From Terriglobus saanensis SP1PR4 (GTDB lineage Bacteria; Acidobacteriota; Terriglobia; Terriglobales; Acidobacteriaceae): DNA of 64,000 nt. The position numbers and the translations under genes were made by a program. Positions 1-8,404 of the stretch are shown here, in pieces (the first letter of the stretch is position 1; every line of letters starts with the position of its first letter). Under the pieces are notes generated by a model, which saw nothing but the letters and a program-made list of their open reading frames with translations, was not told the DNA's origin and made no database searches. The stretch lies in assembly GCF_000179915.2 (NCBI RefSeq), contig NC_014963.1, forward strand, positions 1,550,001-1,614,000, given 5' to 3'.

Positions 1-295
1 TGGTCACATAGCCAGACGTACGCGCGAAGACGGGCGTCTGTTCAAACGCCTGCACCGTTCCGGGCAGGTCCAGCTTGGTGTCCGCTGTTCCGGAGGCGAT
101 CACGACCGTATGCACGGGGATCTCAGTCGTCGTCTGGACGGCCTGATCGGCGAGTTCATGGTTGTGATGCAACTTCGGAATCAAAAAGACGATCCCGACG
201 AGGACCAGCAGAAGAAACGCGCCTCCAGCAACGGCGACAGGGCCGCGACCAGCGGGCTTCACGGGTTGAACGGTATCGGACATCGTATGAGACAT
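1..295 (-). CDS. RND efflux periplasmic adaptor subunit (N-terminal part, runs off window)
   Basis: Only the first ~98 residues are inside the window; the gene continues past position 1. The N-terminus is short and polar, then has one hydrophobic membrane anchor (GGAFLLLVLVGIVFLIP), then a periplasmic segment ending in the VQAFEQTPVFARTSGYV pattern typical of the HlyD/MdtA barrel-sandwich entry. This family links an inner-membrane RND pump to an outer-membrane channel. It lies 28 nt downstream of the RND permease gene on the same strand, so the two form an operon. Two in-frame ATGs exist, at 295 and 283. AGGAG lies about 4 nt before the first and 16 nt before the second, so the exact start is uncertain. 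Confidence 0.85.
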   Translation of the reverse strand, partial: MSHTMSDTVQPVKPAGRGPVAVAGGAFLLLVLVGIVFLIPKLHHNHELADQAVQTTTEIPVHTVVIASGTADTKLDLPGTVQAFEQTPVFARTSGYVT

Positions 296-323
296 CGTGC
301 TCCTGGTGTTTTCGTGCGAGGAA

Positions 324-3300
324 TCAGGCACCGGCTTCTACCTCTTGTTCCTGGGATTCGGAGGTATCTTCCATAAGACCTGGGGCGTTCTTGCGAAGAA
401 GGCTGTAGAAGATGGGGACAATGACCAGCGTAGTCGCGGTTGCAACGAGAAGTCCACCGATGACGGCGCGGCCCAGCGGAGCGTTTTGTTCTCCGCCCTC
501 ACCCATACCGAGGGACATCGGAAGCATGCCGAGAATCATGGCCAGCGCGGTCATCATGACCGGTCGAAGCCGTGTGAATCCCGCCGACGAGGCAGCCGAC
601 AGCGAATCCATGCCGAGGGCGCGTTGATCGTTGGCAAAGGTCACCATCAGGATGGAGTTGGCCGTGGCGACGCCGATCGTCATAATCGCTCCCATCAGCG
701 AGGGCACGGAGAAGGTCGTCCCCGTAAGGAAGAGGATCCACAAAATACCGCAGGCAGCGCCGGGCAGCGCCATCAGGATGATGAAGGGATCGAGCCAGCT
801 TTGGAAGTTGACGACCATCAGTAGGTAGACGAGGGCTACGGCAAAGATCATGCCGAGGCCGAGGCCGGTGAAGCTGTCCTGCATGCTGCGCACCTGTCCG
901 CGAACGGTGAGCGTGGCTCCCTTGGGAAGCTCCTTCCGCAACGGCGTCAAGACATTGTCGATGTCGCGCGCCACGCCACCCAGATCGCGTCCCTGCGTAT
1001 TCACGAAGACGTCGTAGACGGGCTGCACGTTGTAGTGGCTTGTGATGGAGGGGCTCGACGTATGGACGATGTCCGCCAGGTTCGAGAGCATCTGCGCCTG
1101 GTTGATCGGCGGCGTGATCTGGTTCGCAGAGGCGGAGGCCATGCCCTGTGCCGCCTGCGATCCGGTTCCCGTGATGGGCATGTTTTGCAGTGAATCGACG
1201 GAGTCGATCTGGTACTGCGGAACCTGTGCCACGACGGAGTAGTTCACACCGTTCTGCGGATTTAGCCAGTAGTTCGGCGTCGCCGTTCCGCTGCCAGCCA
1301 GGGCGTAAAGAACGCTGTTGGCTACATTGTTTTCGGTCAGGCCGACGGTCTGCGCGCGCGTGCGGTCAACATTGACGCGCAGCTCAGGGGAGTACAGCAC
1401 CTGATGCACGTGAACGTCCGCAGCACCGGGAACTCTCGCCACAGCTGCGCGGATCTTCTGGGCCATGGCATAGTTCTGGTCGGCCAGGCGACCGCTGACC
1501 TGAATGTCGATCGGGGCCGGAAGACCGAAGTTCAGGATCTGGTTCACGATATCCGAGGCTTGGAAGTAGAAGACGTCGTCGGGATACTTCTCGCGCAGCA
1601 CCTTGCGCAGGCGATTGCGATAGATCTCAGTCGGATGATGGTCTTCTTTGAGAGAGAGAAGGATTTCACCATCTTGTACGTCCGTCAGTGAGCCGTCGCC
1701 GAAGGCGAGGTTGAACGATCCGTTGGGGATACCGATATCGTCCATGATGTTGTCGATCTCAGAGGCGGGAATGACCTCGCGAATGGTTCCTTCGACATCG
1801 CCAAAGATCCGCTCGGCCTCTTCAAGACGTGTACCGGGGGGAGTACGGACGTGGAGACGGAAGCTGCCTGCATCCACCTGCGGAAAGAAGTCCTGACCGA
1901 TAAAGGGCACGAGACAGGCAGAGAGAAGGATGAAGAGGCCGAAACAGGTCAGCACAAACGTGGTATGCGCAAGCGCCCAGTTCAGGCTGCGATGGTAGGC
2001 GTCGCGCAGCTTCTCGAAGTGACGATTGAAGGCGAAGTGGGTATTCCAGATCGGTCCAGCACCTGCGGGCGCTTCGTGGCCGCCTCCTTCGATGGCGGCG
2101 TACATCTCCACCTCGGAGGCCAGCAGGAACTTCACCATCGTCGGCACGAGCGTACGCGACAGGAGATAGCTCGCCATCATGGCGAAGACGACCGCCATGC
2201 CTAGCGGGGTGAACAGGCTCTTCGCTGCGCCGGAGAGGAAGACGACCGGAACAAAGACGATGCAGATGGCCAGCGTGGAAACGAACGCGGGAACGGCGAT
2301 CTGCGCCGCACCGTCCAGGATGGCGGGTTCGATCTCCTTACCCAGCCCAAGATTGCGATGGATGTTTTCGATTTCGACCGTGGCGTCATCGACCAGGATG
2401 CCGACCGCAAGACCCAGTCCGCCCAGGGTCATCGTATTCAACGTCTGCCCGCAGAGCTTGAGAAGAATGACAGAGACAAGAATCGAGAGGGGAATGGAAA
2501 CGGCGATGATGACCGTCGAACGCCATGATCCGAGGAAGAGCAGGATCATCAGGGCCGTCAAACCAGCGGCGATGCCGGCTTCCTTCACGACGCCCTGGAG
2601 AGCGGCTCGAACGAAGACGGACTGATCGAAGAGCAGGCGCACTTCCGGCGGTGGCGGAGGCAGATTGGCGATGATGAGCGGAAGTCTCTGTTTGACGCGG
2701 GCAACGATATCCAGCGTGGACGCGCTCGCGCCCTTCATAATGGTGAGCAGCGTGGCGTGCTGCCCGTTCAGGCGGACGATGTTTTGCTGGATTGCGGAGC
2801 CGCTATGGACATGCGCGACGTCGCGCATGTAGACCATGGCCCCGTTCACCTGCCGGACCGGAATGTTATTCAACTGCTCTACGACCGCAGGACTGGCGTT
2901 GGTGCGGACGATGTAATCCGTCGTTCCAATCTTCGCGTCGCCACCGGGCAAAATCAGGTTCTGTGCGGTCAAAGCGTTGACCACGTCCGTGGACGACAGG
3001 CCTTTGGCGTAAAGGGAGGGAAGGTCCAGGTCCACCATGATCTGTCGCGCGCGTCCGCCGTAAGGAGAAGGCACCTGCGCACCCTGCACGGTGGCAAGCT
3101 GCGTACGGACAAAGTTCAGGCCAAGGTCGTAAAGGTCCGTCTCGGAGAGGCGATCGCTCGACATAACGGCCTGCAGAATCGGCACGTTTGAAGCGGAAAA
3201 CTGAAGAATGAAGGGAGGAGTCGTTCCCGGCGGAAGAATGCGCAGGATGGTCTGGTTGACCGCCGTGACCTCGGCAATGGCTCCATCGACCTTAGCGCCC

Positions 3301-3593
3301 GGCTGAAAGAAGACCTTGATGATCGAGATGCCGGAGACCGACTGCGATTCGATATGCTCAATATCGTTGACGGCGGTCGTCATCGCGCGTTCACTGATCG
3401 TCGTGAAGCGCTTCTCCATCTCGTCCGGGCTCGTACCGCTGTAGGTCCAGACGATGGTGACCACGGGAATATCGATCGTCGGGAAGATGTCCGTGCTCAT
3501 CGTCAGGATGCTGACAATGCCAAGTACGAGAATCAGAACGGCCATCACGACGAACGTGTAGGGCCTTCTGAGAGCGAGCCGGACAATCCACAT
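324..3593 (-). CDS. RND-family efflux permease (AcrB/HAE1-like)
   Basis: A 1089-residue inner-membrane pump of normal length for the AcrB superfamily. It should export hydrophobic compounds by proton antiport together with the adaptor encoded just downstream. The first membrane helix follows MWIVRLALRRPY. The paired transmembrane aspartates that carry protons are present near residue 400 (GILVDDATVEIEN). The helix-10 position that holds Lys940 in E. coli AcrB reads IGVATANSILMV here, with Ala in place of Lys; many HAE1 subfamilies vary at this site. The two large periplasmic porter regions follow helices 1 and 7. The ATG at 3593 is preceded by AAGGAG with about 10 nt spacing. The substrate cannot be told from sequence. 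Confidence 0.95.
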   Translation of the reverse strand: MWIVRLALRRPYTFVVMAVLILVLGIVSILTMSTDIFPTIDIPVVTIVWTYSGTSPDEMEKRFTTISERAMTTAVNDIEHIESQSVSGISIIKVFFQPGAKVDGAIAEVTAVNQTILRILPPGTTPPFILQFSASNVPILQAVMSSDRLSETDLYDLGLNFVRTQLATVQGAQVPSPYGGRARQIMVDLDLPSLYAKGLSSTDVVNALTAQNLILPGGDAKIGTTDYIVRTNASPAVVEQLNNIPVRQVNGAMVYMRDVAHVHSGSAIQQNIVRLNGQHATLLTIMKGASASTLDIVARVKQRLPLIIANLPPPPPEVRLLFDQSVFVRAALQGVVKEAGIAAGLTALMILLFLGSWRSTVIIAVSIPLSILVSVILLKLCGQTLNTMTLGGLGLAVGILVDDATVEIENIHRNLGLGKEIEPAILDGAAQIAVPAFVSTLAICIVFVPVVFLSGAAKSLFTPLGMAVVFAMMASYLLSRTLVPTMVKFLLASEVEMYAAIEGGGHEAPAGAGPIWNTHFAFNRHFEKLRDAYHRSLNWALAHTTFVLTCFGLFILLSACLVPFIGQDFFPQVDAGSFRLHVRTPPGTRLEEAERIFGDVEGTIREVIPASEIDNIMDDIGIPNGSFNLAFGDGSLTDVQDGEILLSLKEDHHPTEIYRNRLRKVLREKYPDDVFYFQASDIVNQILNFGLPAPIDIQVSGRLADQNYAMAQKIRAAVARVPGAADVHVHQVLYSPELRVNVDRTRAQTVGLTENNVANSVLYALAGSGTATPNYWLNPQNGVNYSVVAQVPQYQIDSVDSLQNMPITGTGSQAAQGMASASANQITPPINQAQMLSNLADIVHTSSPSITSHYNVQPVYDVFVNTQGRDLGGVARDIDNVLTPLRKELPKGATLTVRGQVRSMQDSFTGLGLGMIFAVALVYLLMVVNFQSWLDPFIILMALPGAACGILWILFLTGTTFSVPSLMGAIMTIGVATANSILMVTFANDQRALGMDSLSAASSAGFTRLRPVMMTALAMILGMLPMSLGMGEGGEQNAPLGRAVIGGLLVATATTLVIVPIFYSLLRKNAPGLMEDTSESQEQEVEAGA

Positions 3594-3686
3594 CTTGGGA
3601 GATCTCCTTTGGCACGGTGGTTCGAAAAAGCTCTACAGAACCGATTTCATGGATAAGGACTTTATTTTCTCATCCCATCGCTGGCG

Positions 3687-3692
3687 TAGAAT
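3687..3692 (+). promoter_or_regulatory. -10 box TAGAAT of a probable leaderless promoter
   Basis: TAGAAT ends 7 nt before the ATG at 3700, so transcription would begin at or next to the start codon. No Shine-Dalgarno fits in the gap and no clear -35 box is visible. The same arrangement recurs at several other genes here. Confidence 0.55.
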
Positions 3693-3699
3693 GGGCTTT

Positions 3700-3948
3700 A
3701 TGGCACGTGGATTCGATAGCAAGAACGTAGAAGAGCAACAGAACGAGGCGGCGCGTGCTGGAAATGATAAGCGAGCGCTCGATATGACAGAGGCGGTAAA
3801 GAAACGCCGCGTCCAGGAGCTGTCTTTACAGAGAGAGCGGGTCCTCTCGGAAAGAACTTCCAGCCCGCATCGGAGGTCTGCCCTCGAGACAGCGTTAGCT
3901 GACATCGAAGAAAAACTAGCCGAACTAGGCTGGACTATACACATGTAG
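3700..3948 (+). CDS. Small conserved-looking hypothetical protein (82 aa)
   Basis: An 82-residue soluble, charged, mostly helical protein. Its middle (EAVKKRRVQELSLQRERVLSER) and C-terminus (ALADIEEKLAELGW) are rich in Lys, Arg, Glu and Leu and look like two antiparallel helices, possibly a coiled coil. It has no signal peptide and no recognised domain. The start at 3700 is chosen because a -10 box TAGAAT lies 7 nt upstream and no Shine-Dalgarno supports the in-frame upstream ATGs. It sits alone between the divergent efflux operon and the sugar kinase gene. I do not recognise its function. Possible classes are a small DNA- or RNA-associated helical protein, but that is only a guess from composition. 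Confidence 0.6.
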   Translation: MARGFDSKNVEEQQNEAARAGNDKRALDMTEAVKKRRVQELSLQRERVLSERTSSPHRRSALETALADIEEKLAELGWTIHM

Positions 3949-4003
3949 GTTGTACTAAAGAGGTGTAGACGTACGAGTAGCGTACGAAGATGCAACCTCT
4001 GGG

Positions 4004-4933
4004 ATGGTTATGGCTTTTTATCTGGCGATGGACGCTGGCGGAACAAATACGACCTGCGTCCTGGCGGACGATGAGCGCGAGCTTGCGCGGACAACCGTCG
4101 GCACCATCAAACGCATGCGCGCCTCGGCTGAACTTTGTAAAGCGAATCTGGAAGAAGCTCTCGCTGCTCTGGAGCTTGCATCTGGCGTGAAGATGAGTGC
4201 GGTGAAGCAGACCTGCATCGGTACCGCAGGCGAAACCGTTGCGCTGGTCGCCGACTGGATTCGCGCGGAAGTGGGCGCACGCGTTGGCGGAGACCTGCTT
4301 TTGCTGGGCGATGTAGAGATCGCCCTGGACGCTGCATTCCCCGGAGGGCGCGGCGTTCTGGTACTCGCAGGTACCGGTTCCAATGTCTGTGGTCGGACCT
4401 CCGACGGTCGACTCACGCGTGCCGGAGGCTGGGGACCAGCTATCGCAGATCAGGGATCTGGCTACTGGTTAGGCCGTGAGGGTCTGCGCCAGGCATTTTT
4501 TGCCATGGACACAGAGACCCCCACGCTGCTCATGGATGCCATCTTTGAAGCGTGGAAGGTCACGTCTCTCGGGGACGCAGTGCAGCATGCCCACGCCGTT
4601 CCTCCGCCGGATTTCTCCAAGCTCTCGCGTCTCGTCGTGGACTGCGCGGAGCAGGGGGACGAAGTCGCGATCCGCGTTGTGCAGCGCGGCGGTGAGGATC
4701 TCGCTGAGCTTGCGCTGGTGGTGATGGACCGTCTGCGCCGTTGGGAAGAAGAGGCGACCGGCATTCCCAGCAGAGTCATGTGCGTGGCTGTGGCAGGAAG
4801 CATCATGGCCCATGTGCATAAGCTGCGTGAAGCCATGGCGGACGCGCTTCACACATTTGACCCCGACATTCAGGTGCTTCCGCAACCAGTGGATCCGGTG
4901 CTTGGGGCCCTTTGGCGGGCGCGCAACCAATAA
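4004..4933 (+). CDS. BadF/BadG/BcrA/BcrD-type ATPase, likely N-acetylglucosamine kinase
   Basis: A 309-residue ASKHA-fold kinase. The phosphate-1 motif is at residues ~8-20 (MDAGGTNTTCVLADD), the phosphate-2 motif is at ~120 (VLAGTGSNVCG), and GGWGPAIADQGSGYWLG follows. This combination is typical of bacterial and eukaryotic N-acetylglucosamine kinases in the BadF family, which phosphorylate free GlcNAc at O6. The GH92 hydrolase begins 109 nt downstream on the same strand, which fits use of host- or plant-derived glycans. Two in-frame ATGs (4004 and 4010) are possible. The alternative is another sugar kinase of the same family; substrate is inferred, not shown. Confidence 0.85.
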   Translation: MVMAFYLAMDAGGTNTTCVLADDERELARTTVGTIKRMRASAELCKANLEEALAALELASGVKMSAVKQTCIGTAGETVALVADWIRAEVGARVGGDLLLLGDVEIALDAAFPGGRGVLVLAGTGSNVCGRTSDGRLTRAGGWGPAIADQGSGYWLGREGLRQAFFAMDTETPTLLMDAIFEAWKVTSLGDAVQHAHAVPPPDFSKLSRLVVDCAEQGDEVAIRVVQRGGEDLAELALVVMDRLRRWEEEATGIPSRVMCVAVAGSIMAHVHKLREAMADALHTFDPDIQVLPQPVDPVLGALWRARNQ

Positions 4934-5042
4934 TCTCCAGCGGTACCGTAACGGGCAGCAGCTAGCGCAGGGCTCGTCCAAAAGCGCATACTATGAGCGC
5001 GAAACTTCAATACACAACGAAGACTCCAGGAGCGGTAAATAC

Positions 5043-7358
5043 TTGTTCAATCGACGGGATTTTCTCGGACTTGTTTCTCTCGCGGCCGGCCACCAAGCGC
5101 TGGCGCAATCTGCCACCGTTCGTAAGGCCACTAAGAGCGCGTCCAAGCCTGCAGGCGACGTGACGAAGTGGGTCAACCTCGCCATCGGAACCGGCGGCCA
5201 CGGTCATACCTTCCCCGGCGCAACCGTTCCGTTTGGAGCCGTGCAGCTTAGCCCGGACACCTATAACGAAGGCTGGGACTGGTGCTCCGGTTACTACACA
5301 ACGGACACGTCGATCATGGGATTCAGCCACACCCATCTCAGCGGTACGGGCGCGAGCGATCTCCTGGACATCCTCCTTGTGCCGCGCGTCGGCGACGTCA
5401 AGCTTGTGCCCGGTTCGCGCGAAAATCCTGAAGAGGGTTATCGCTCGCGCTTTACGCATGCGACCGAAGTTTTGGAGCCCGGCTACTACTCCGTCATGCT
5501 GGACACCCCCGGTATCAAAGCTGAACTGACGACGACCGAGCGCACCGGCTTCCATCGCTACACGTTCCCGGCGAATGAGACCTCTCACTTCGTTCTGGAT
5601 CTCTTCCACTCCGCCGGCAATCCGGAGAAGACCGTTGGCAGCGCCGAGATCAAGATTGTCGGCACGGACACCATCACCGGCGGCCGCGTCATTCATAACT
5701 GGGCGCCTACGCGGCAGATCTACTTCGCCATGCAGTTCTCCAAGCCATTCGCCAGCGCCGATCTCTACTCCAACCAGGAGAAGCAGAGCGGTACCGAAGT
5801 GAAGGGCAAGATGCTGCACGCCGTCGTGCACTACAAAACCGCGGACAGCGAGAAGATTCTCGTGAAAGTCGGCATCTCCATGGTCTCCGCCGAAAACGCC
5901 ATGCTGAATCTGAAAAAAGAACAGCCAGCATGGGCCTTCGATCAGACACGTCTTCGCGCCAAGCAGACCTGGTCGCGTGAACTGTCGAAGATGGAGATCG
6001 AGACAGACAACGAGAACGACAAGAAGATCTTCTACACTGCGATGTACCACATGATGTGCGCGCCCACGCTTGCCGATGACGTCAACGGCCAGTATCGCGG
6101 CATGGACCAGAAGGTGCACAATGTAGACGCCGGTCAGCACAACTACAGCACCTACTCGTTGTGGGATACCTTCCGCGCCCTGCATCCCTCCTTCACGCTG
6201 TGGCAGCAGGAGCGCGTTCCTCAGCTCGTGAACTGTCTTGTGCGCATGGCAGAGGAGAGCCCGGGCGGCATGCCGGTCTGGCCGCTGCAGGGTGGTGAGA
6301 CCTTCTGCATGACGGGTTATCACTCCGCCAGCGTTATGGCCGAAGCTTGCGTGAAGAAGTTCCCCGGCATCGACTGGAACCGTGCGTATAAGCAGATGCG
6401 CAAGCGCAACATGGACGAAGACTATGAAGGCCTGGCGTTCTACCGCAAGCTCGGTTACATCCCTGCTGACAAGCAGGGCGAATCGGTCAGCAAGCTGATC
6501 GAGTACGACTACAACGACTGGGCCTGCGCGCACGTTGCCGATGCCGTCGGTCGTAGCGACGATGCCGCCATCCAGCGCGAGCGTTCCAAGAACTATCGCC
6601 ATCTCTTCGATCCCGAAACCCAGTTCCTCCGCGCCAAGATGTCCGATGGCAAGTGGGCCATGCCGTTCAACCCCAAGGCGACCGGCCATACCAAGGAGCA
6701 TCGTGACTACACGGAGTCCAACGCCTGGCAGTCCACCTTTGGCGTGCAGCATGACGTGAAGGGCTACATCGATCTCTTCGGTGGGCGCGAGGCTTACCTG
6801 AAGAAGCTCGACGACCTCTTCGCGCAGGAACCCGGCGTGAGCAACGAGAACGTCTCCGACATGACCGGCTTCATCGGCCAGTACGTGCACGGCAACGAGC
6901 CCAGCCATCACATCCTCTTCCTCTACGTCTACGCCGGTCAGCCGTGGAAGACCCAGCAGCGCGTGAAGGAAGTCCTCGACACGCTATACCACAACGATCT
7001 CGATGGCCTCTCGGGCAACGAGGACTGCGGTCAGATGTCCGCCTGGTACGTCATGGCGGCCCTCGGCCTCTACGCCGTCGATCCCGTCAGCGCGACGTAT
7101 GTTCTGACGGCTCCTCGATTCAACCGCGCCAGCGTTCGCGTGGGCGGAGGTCGTGAGTTGGTGATTGAAGCGAAGCGCACCTCGATCGACGATGCGTTTA
7201 TCCAGTCGGTCACGCTCAATGGCAAGCCGCTCGATCGCCTGTGGGTCAAGCACACGGAGATCGCCAACGGCGCGCATCTGGTCTTTACGCTGGGTGCAGC
7301 TCCCAACAAGGACCTCGGTGCGGATCCTGCCGTGGCTCCCCCGTCGTTGACCGCGTAA
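5043..7358 (+). CDS. Glycoside hydrolase family 92, Tat-exported alpha-mannosidase
   Basis: GH92 enzymes are calcium-dependent exo-alpha-mannosidases that trim mannose from glycans outside the cell. The N-terminus carries a Tat signal (NRRDFLGLVSLAAG, ending in HQALAQ). The mature protein opens with VNLAIGTGGHGHTFPGATVPFG, a hallmark of the family, followed by GWDWCSGYY and GFSHTHLSGTG; later come YSLWDTFRALHP and GNEDCGQMSAWYV. The predicted 771 aa match the family length. The start is TTG at 5043: CAGGAG lies about 10 nt upstream, and the Tat motif follows at once. Longer upstream readings would run into the kinase gene and bury the signal peptide. A TACTAT sequence at 4990-4995 is a possible -10 box. 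Confidence 0.9.
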   Translation: MFNRRDFLGLVSLAAGHQALAQSATVRKATKSASKPAGDVTKWVNLAIGTGGHGHTFPGATVPFGAVQLSPDTYNEGWDWCSGYYTTDTSIMGFSHTHLSGTGASDLLDILLVPRVGDVKLVPGSRENPEEGYRSRFTHATEVLEPGYYSVMLDTPGIKAELTTTERTGFHRYTFPANETSHFVLDLFHSAGNPEKTVGSAEIKIVGTDTITGGRVIHNWAPTRQIYFAMQFSKPFASADLYSNQEKQSGTEVKGKMLHAVVHYKTADSEKILVKVGISMVSAENAMLNLKKEQPAWAFDQTRLRAKQTWSRELSKMEIETDNENDKKIFYTAMYHMMCAPTLADDVNGQYRGMDQKVHNVDAGQHNYSTYSLWDTFRALHPSFTLWQQERVPQLVNCLVRMAEESPGGMPVWPLQGGETFCMTGYHSASVMAEACVKKFPGIDWNRAYKQMRKRNMDEDYEGLAFYRKLGYIPADKQGESVSKLIEYDYNDWACAHVADAVGRSDDAAIQRERSKNYRHLFDPETQFLRAKMSDGKWAMPFNPKATGHTKEHRDYTESNAWQSTFGVQHDVKGYIDLFGGREAYLKKLDDLFAQEPGVSNENVSDMTGFIGQYVHGNEPSHHILFLYVYAGQPWKTQQRVKEVLDTLYHNDLDGLSGNEDCGQMSAWYVMAALGLYAVDPVSATYVLTAPRFNRASVRVGGGRELVIEAKRTSIDDAFIQSVTLNGKPLDRLWVKHTEIANGAHLVFTLGAAPNKDLGADPAVAPPSLTA

Positions 7359-7375
7359 CTTTGCAAACTGCTTCG

Positions 7376-7425
7376 CCCGTTGCTCTCTAGTAGAATCGTG
7401 AAGATTCTTTACGGAGAGCAACGGG
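7376..7425 (+). promoter_or_regulatory. Long inverted repeat before glyQ, overlapping a -10 box and the ribosome-binding site
   Basis: A perfect 12-bp outer stem (CCCGTTGCTCTC at 7376-7387, GAGAGCAACGGG at 7414-7425) encloses a smaller stem (AGAATC at 7392-7397, GATTCT at 7403-7408). The right arm contains the purine-rich GGAGAG that is the only Shine-Dalgarno candidate for glyQ (ATG 7433). A -10-like TAGAAT at 7391-7396 lies inside the loop. No T-tract follows, so it is not a standard terminator. It could hide the ribosome-binding site in read-through transcripts from the GH92 gene, or act as a DNA operator. Confidence 0.6.
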
Positions 7426-7432
7426 CAGACGC

Positions 7433-8404
7433 ATGGCAGCGGTAGCAGAGCGAAAAGTATCCCTCACATTTCAGGAACTCCTGTTCAGGCTTCAGCAGTT
7501 CTGGGCCGCTCAGGGCTGCGTTGTGCAGCAGCCGTATGACGTAGAAGTCGGTGCGGGCACCATGTCCCCGGACACTTTCCTCCGCGTCCTCGGTCCCAAG
7601 CCCGTGCGCATCGCCTACGCACAGCCCTCGCGCCGTCCCGCAGATGGCCGCTACGGCGAAAACCCCAATCGTCTCTACAAGCACACGCAGCTGCAGGTGA
7701 TTTTAAAACCGCCACCGGCAAATGTGCAGGAGCTTTATCTCGAAAGCCTGAAGGCCATCGGGATCGTGCTGGAAGAGCACGATATCAAGTTTGAAGAAGA
7801 CAACTGGGAGTGGCCCGTGGGTGGCGCTTGGGGCGTGGGCTGGCAGGTTATGCTGGACGGCCAGGAGATCACGCAGTTCACCTACTTCCAGCAGTGCGGC
7901 GGCATGGATCTCGATCCGATCTGCGGCGAGATCACCTACGGCCTCGAACGCATCGCACAGTTTCTGCAGGACCTCGATTCCATCTACGACATTGTCTGGG
8001 CCGTCGAACCCGACACCGGCAAGCAGACTACGTACGGCGAAATTCGCATGTACGAAGAAGAGCAGCTTTCGGCGTACAGCTTCGACCACGCAGATGTTCC
8101 CAAGCTCTGGGACAAGCTCAACTCGTATGAAGCCGAATGCCTTGCTTTGATCGAAGGCGCCAAGGGCATTGCAGAGATGACTGACGTCAAGCAGCAGCGA
8201 CGCTTCCCGGTTCTCGGAGCATACGAACTCGCACTCAAGTGTTCGCATCTCTTTAATCTCCTGGATGCGCGCGGAGCGATCTCCGTCACCGAACGCGTGG
8301 GCGTGATGGCACGCATCCGTACGCTAGTCGTCGGTGTGGCAAAGGCCTACGTCGCGCAACAGAACGCGGTCGCATCACAGGCCACAGCAGAGCAGGCATC
8401 GTAA
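7433..8404 (+). CDS. glyQ: Glycyl-tRNA synthetase alpha subunit
   Basis: A 323-residue catalytic alpha chain of the bacterial alpha2-beta2 glycyl-tRNA synthetase, which charges tRNA-Gly in the cytoplasm. Family signatures are clear: [19 protein letters not shown] near the start, [19 protein letters not shown], then [16 protein letters not shown], and [17 protein letters not shown] in the class II core. The length is slightly above the usual ~300 aa because of a C-terminal tail rich in Ala and Gln. Its stop codon overlaps the glyS start by one base (TAATG), so the two subunits should be translationally coupled. An inverted repeat lies just upstream. Confidence 0.97.
   Translation: MAAVAERKVSLTFQELLFRLQQFWAAQGCVVQQPYDVEVGAGTMSPDTFLRVLGPKPVRIAYAQPSRRPADGRYGENPNRLYKHTQLQVILKPPPANVQELYLESLKAIGIVLEEHDIKFEEDNWEWPVGGAWGVGWQVMLDGQEITQFTYFQQCGGMDLDPICGEITYGLERIAQFLQDLDSIYDIVWAVEPDTGKQTTYGEIRMYEEEQLSAYSFDHADVPKLWDKLNSYEAECLALIEGAKGIAEMTDVKQQRRFPVLGAYELALKCSHLFNLLDARGAISVTERVGVMARIRTLVVGVAKAYVAQQNAVASQATAEQAS

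Noticed and set aside
3949-4003. Shared TGTACTAAAG words near 3955 and 27177, and ACTACT words near 48090
   Set aside because: They look alike but alignment beyond ten bases fails, and positions relative to genes differ. Not enough for an operator claim.
5007-6911. A 634-codon open frame on the minus strand
   Set aside because: It lies wholly opposite the GH92 gene and uses its high-GC third positions in mirror. The protein shows no domain and is rich in His, Val and Arg in the way shadow frames are.
7359-7432. T-box riboswitch before glyQ
   Set aside because: The gap is only 74 nt and lacks the AGGGTGGNACCGCG T-box core. Only the inverted repeat is present.
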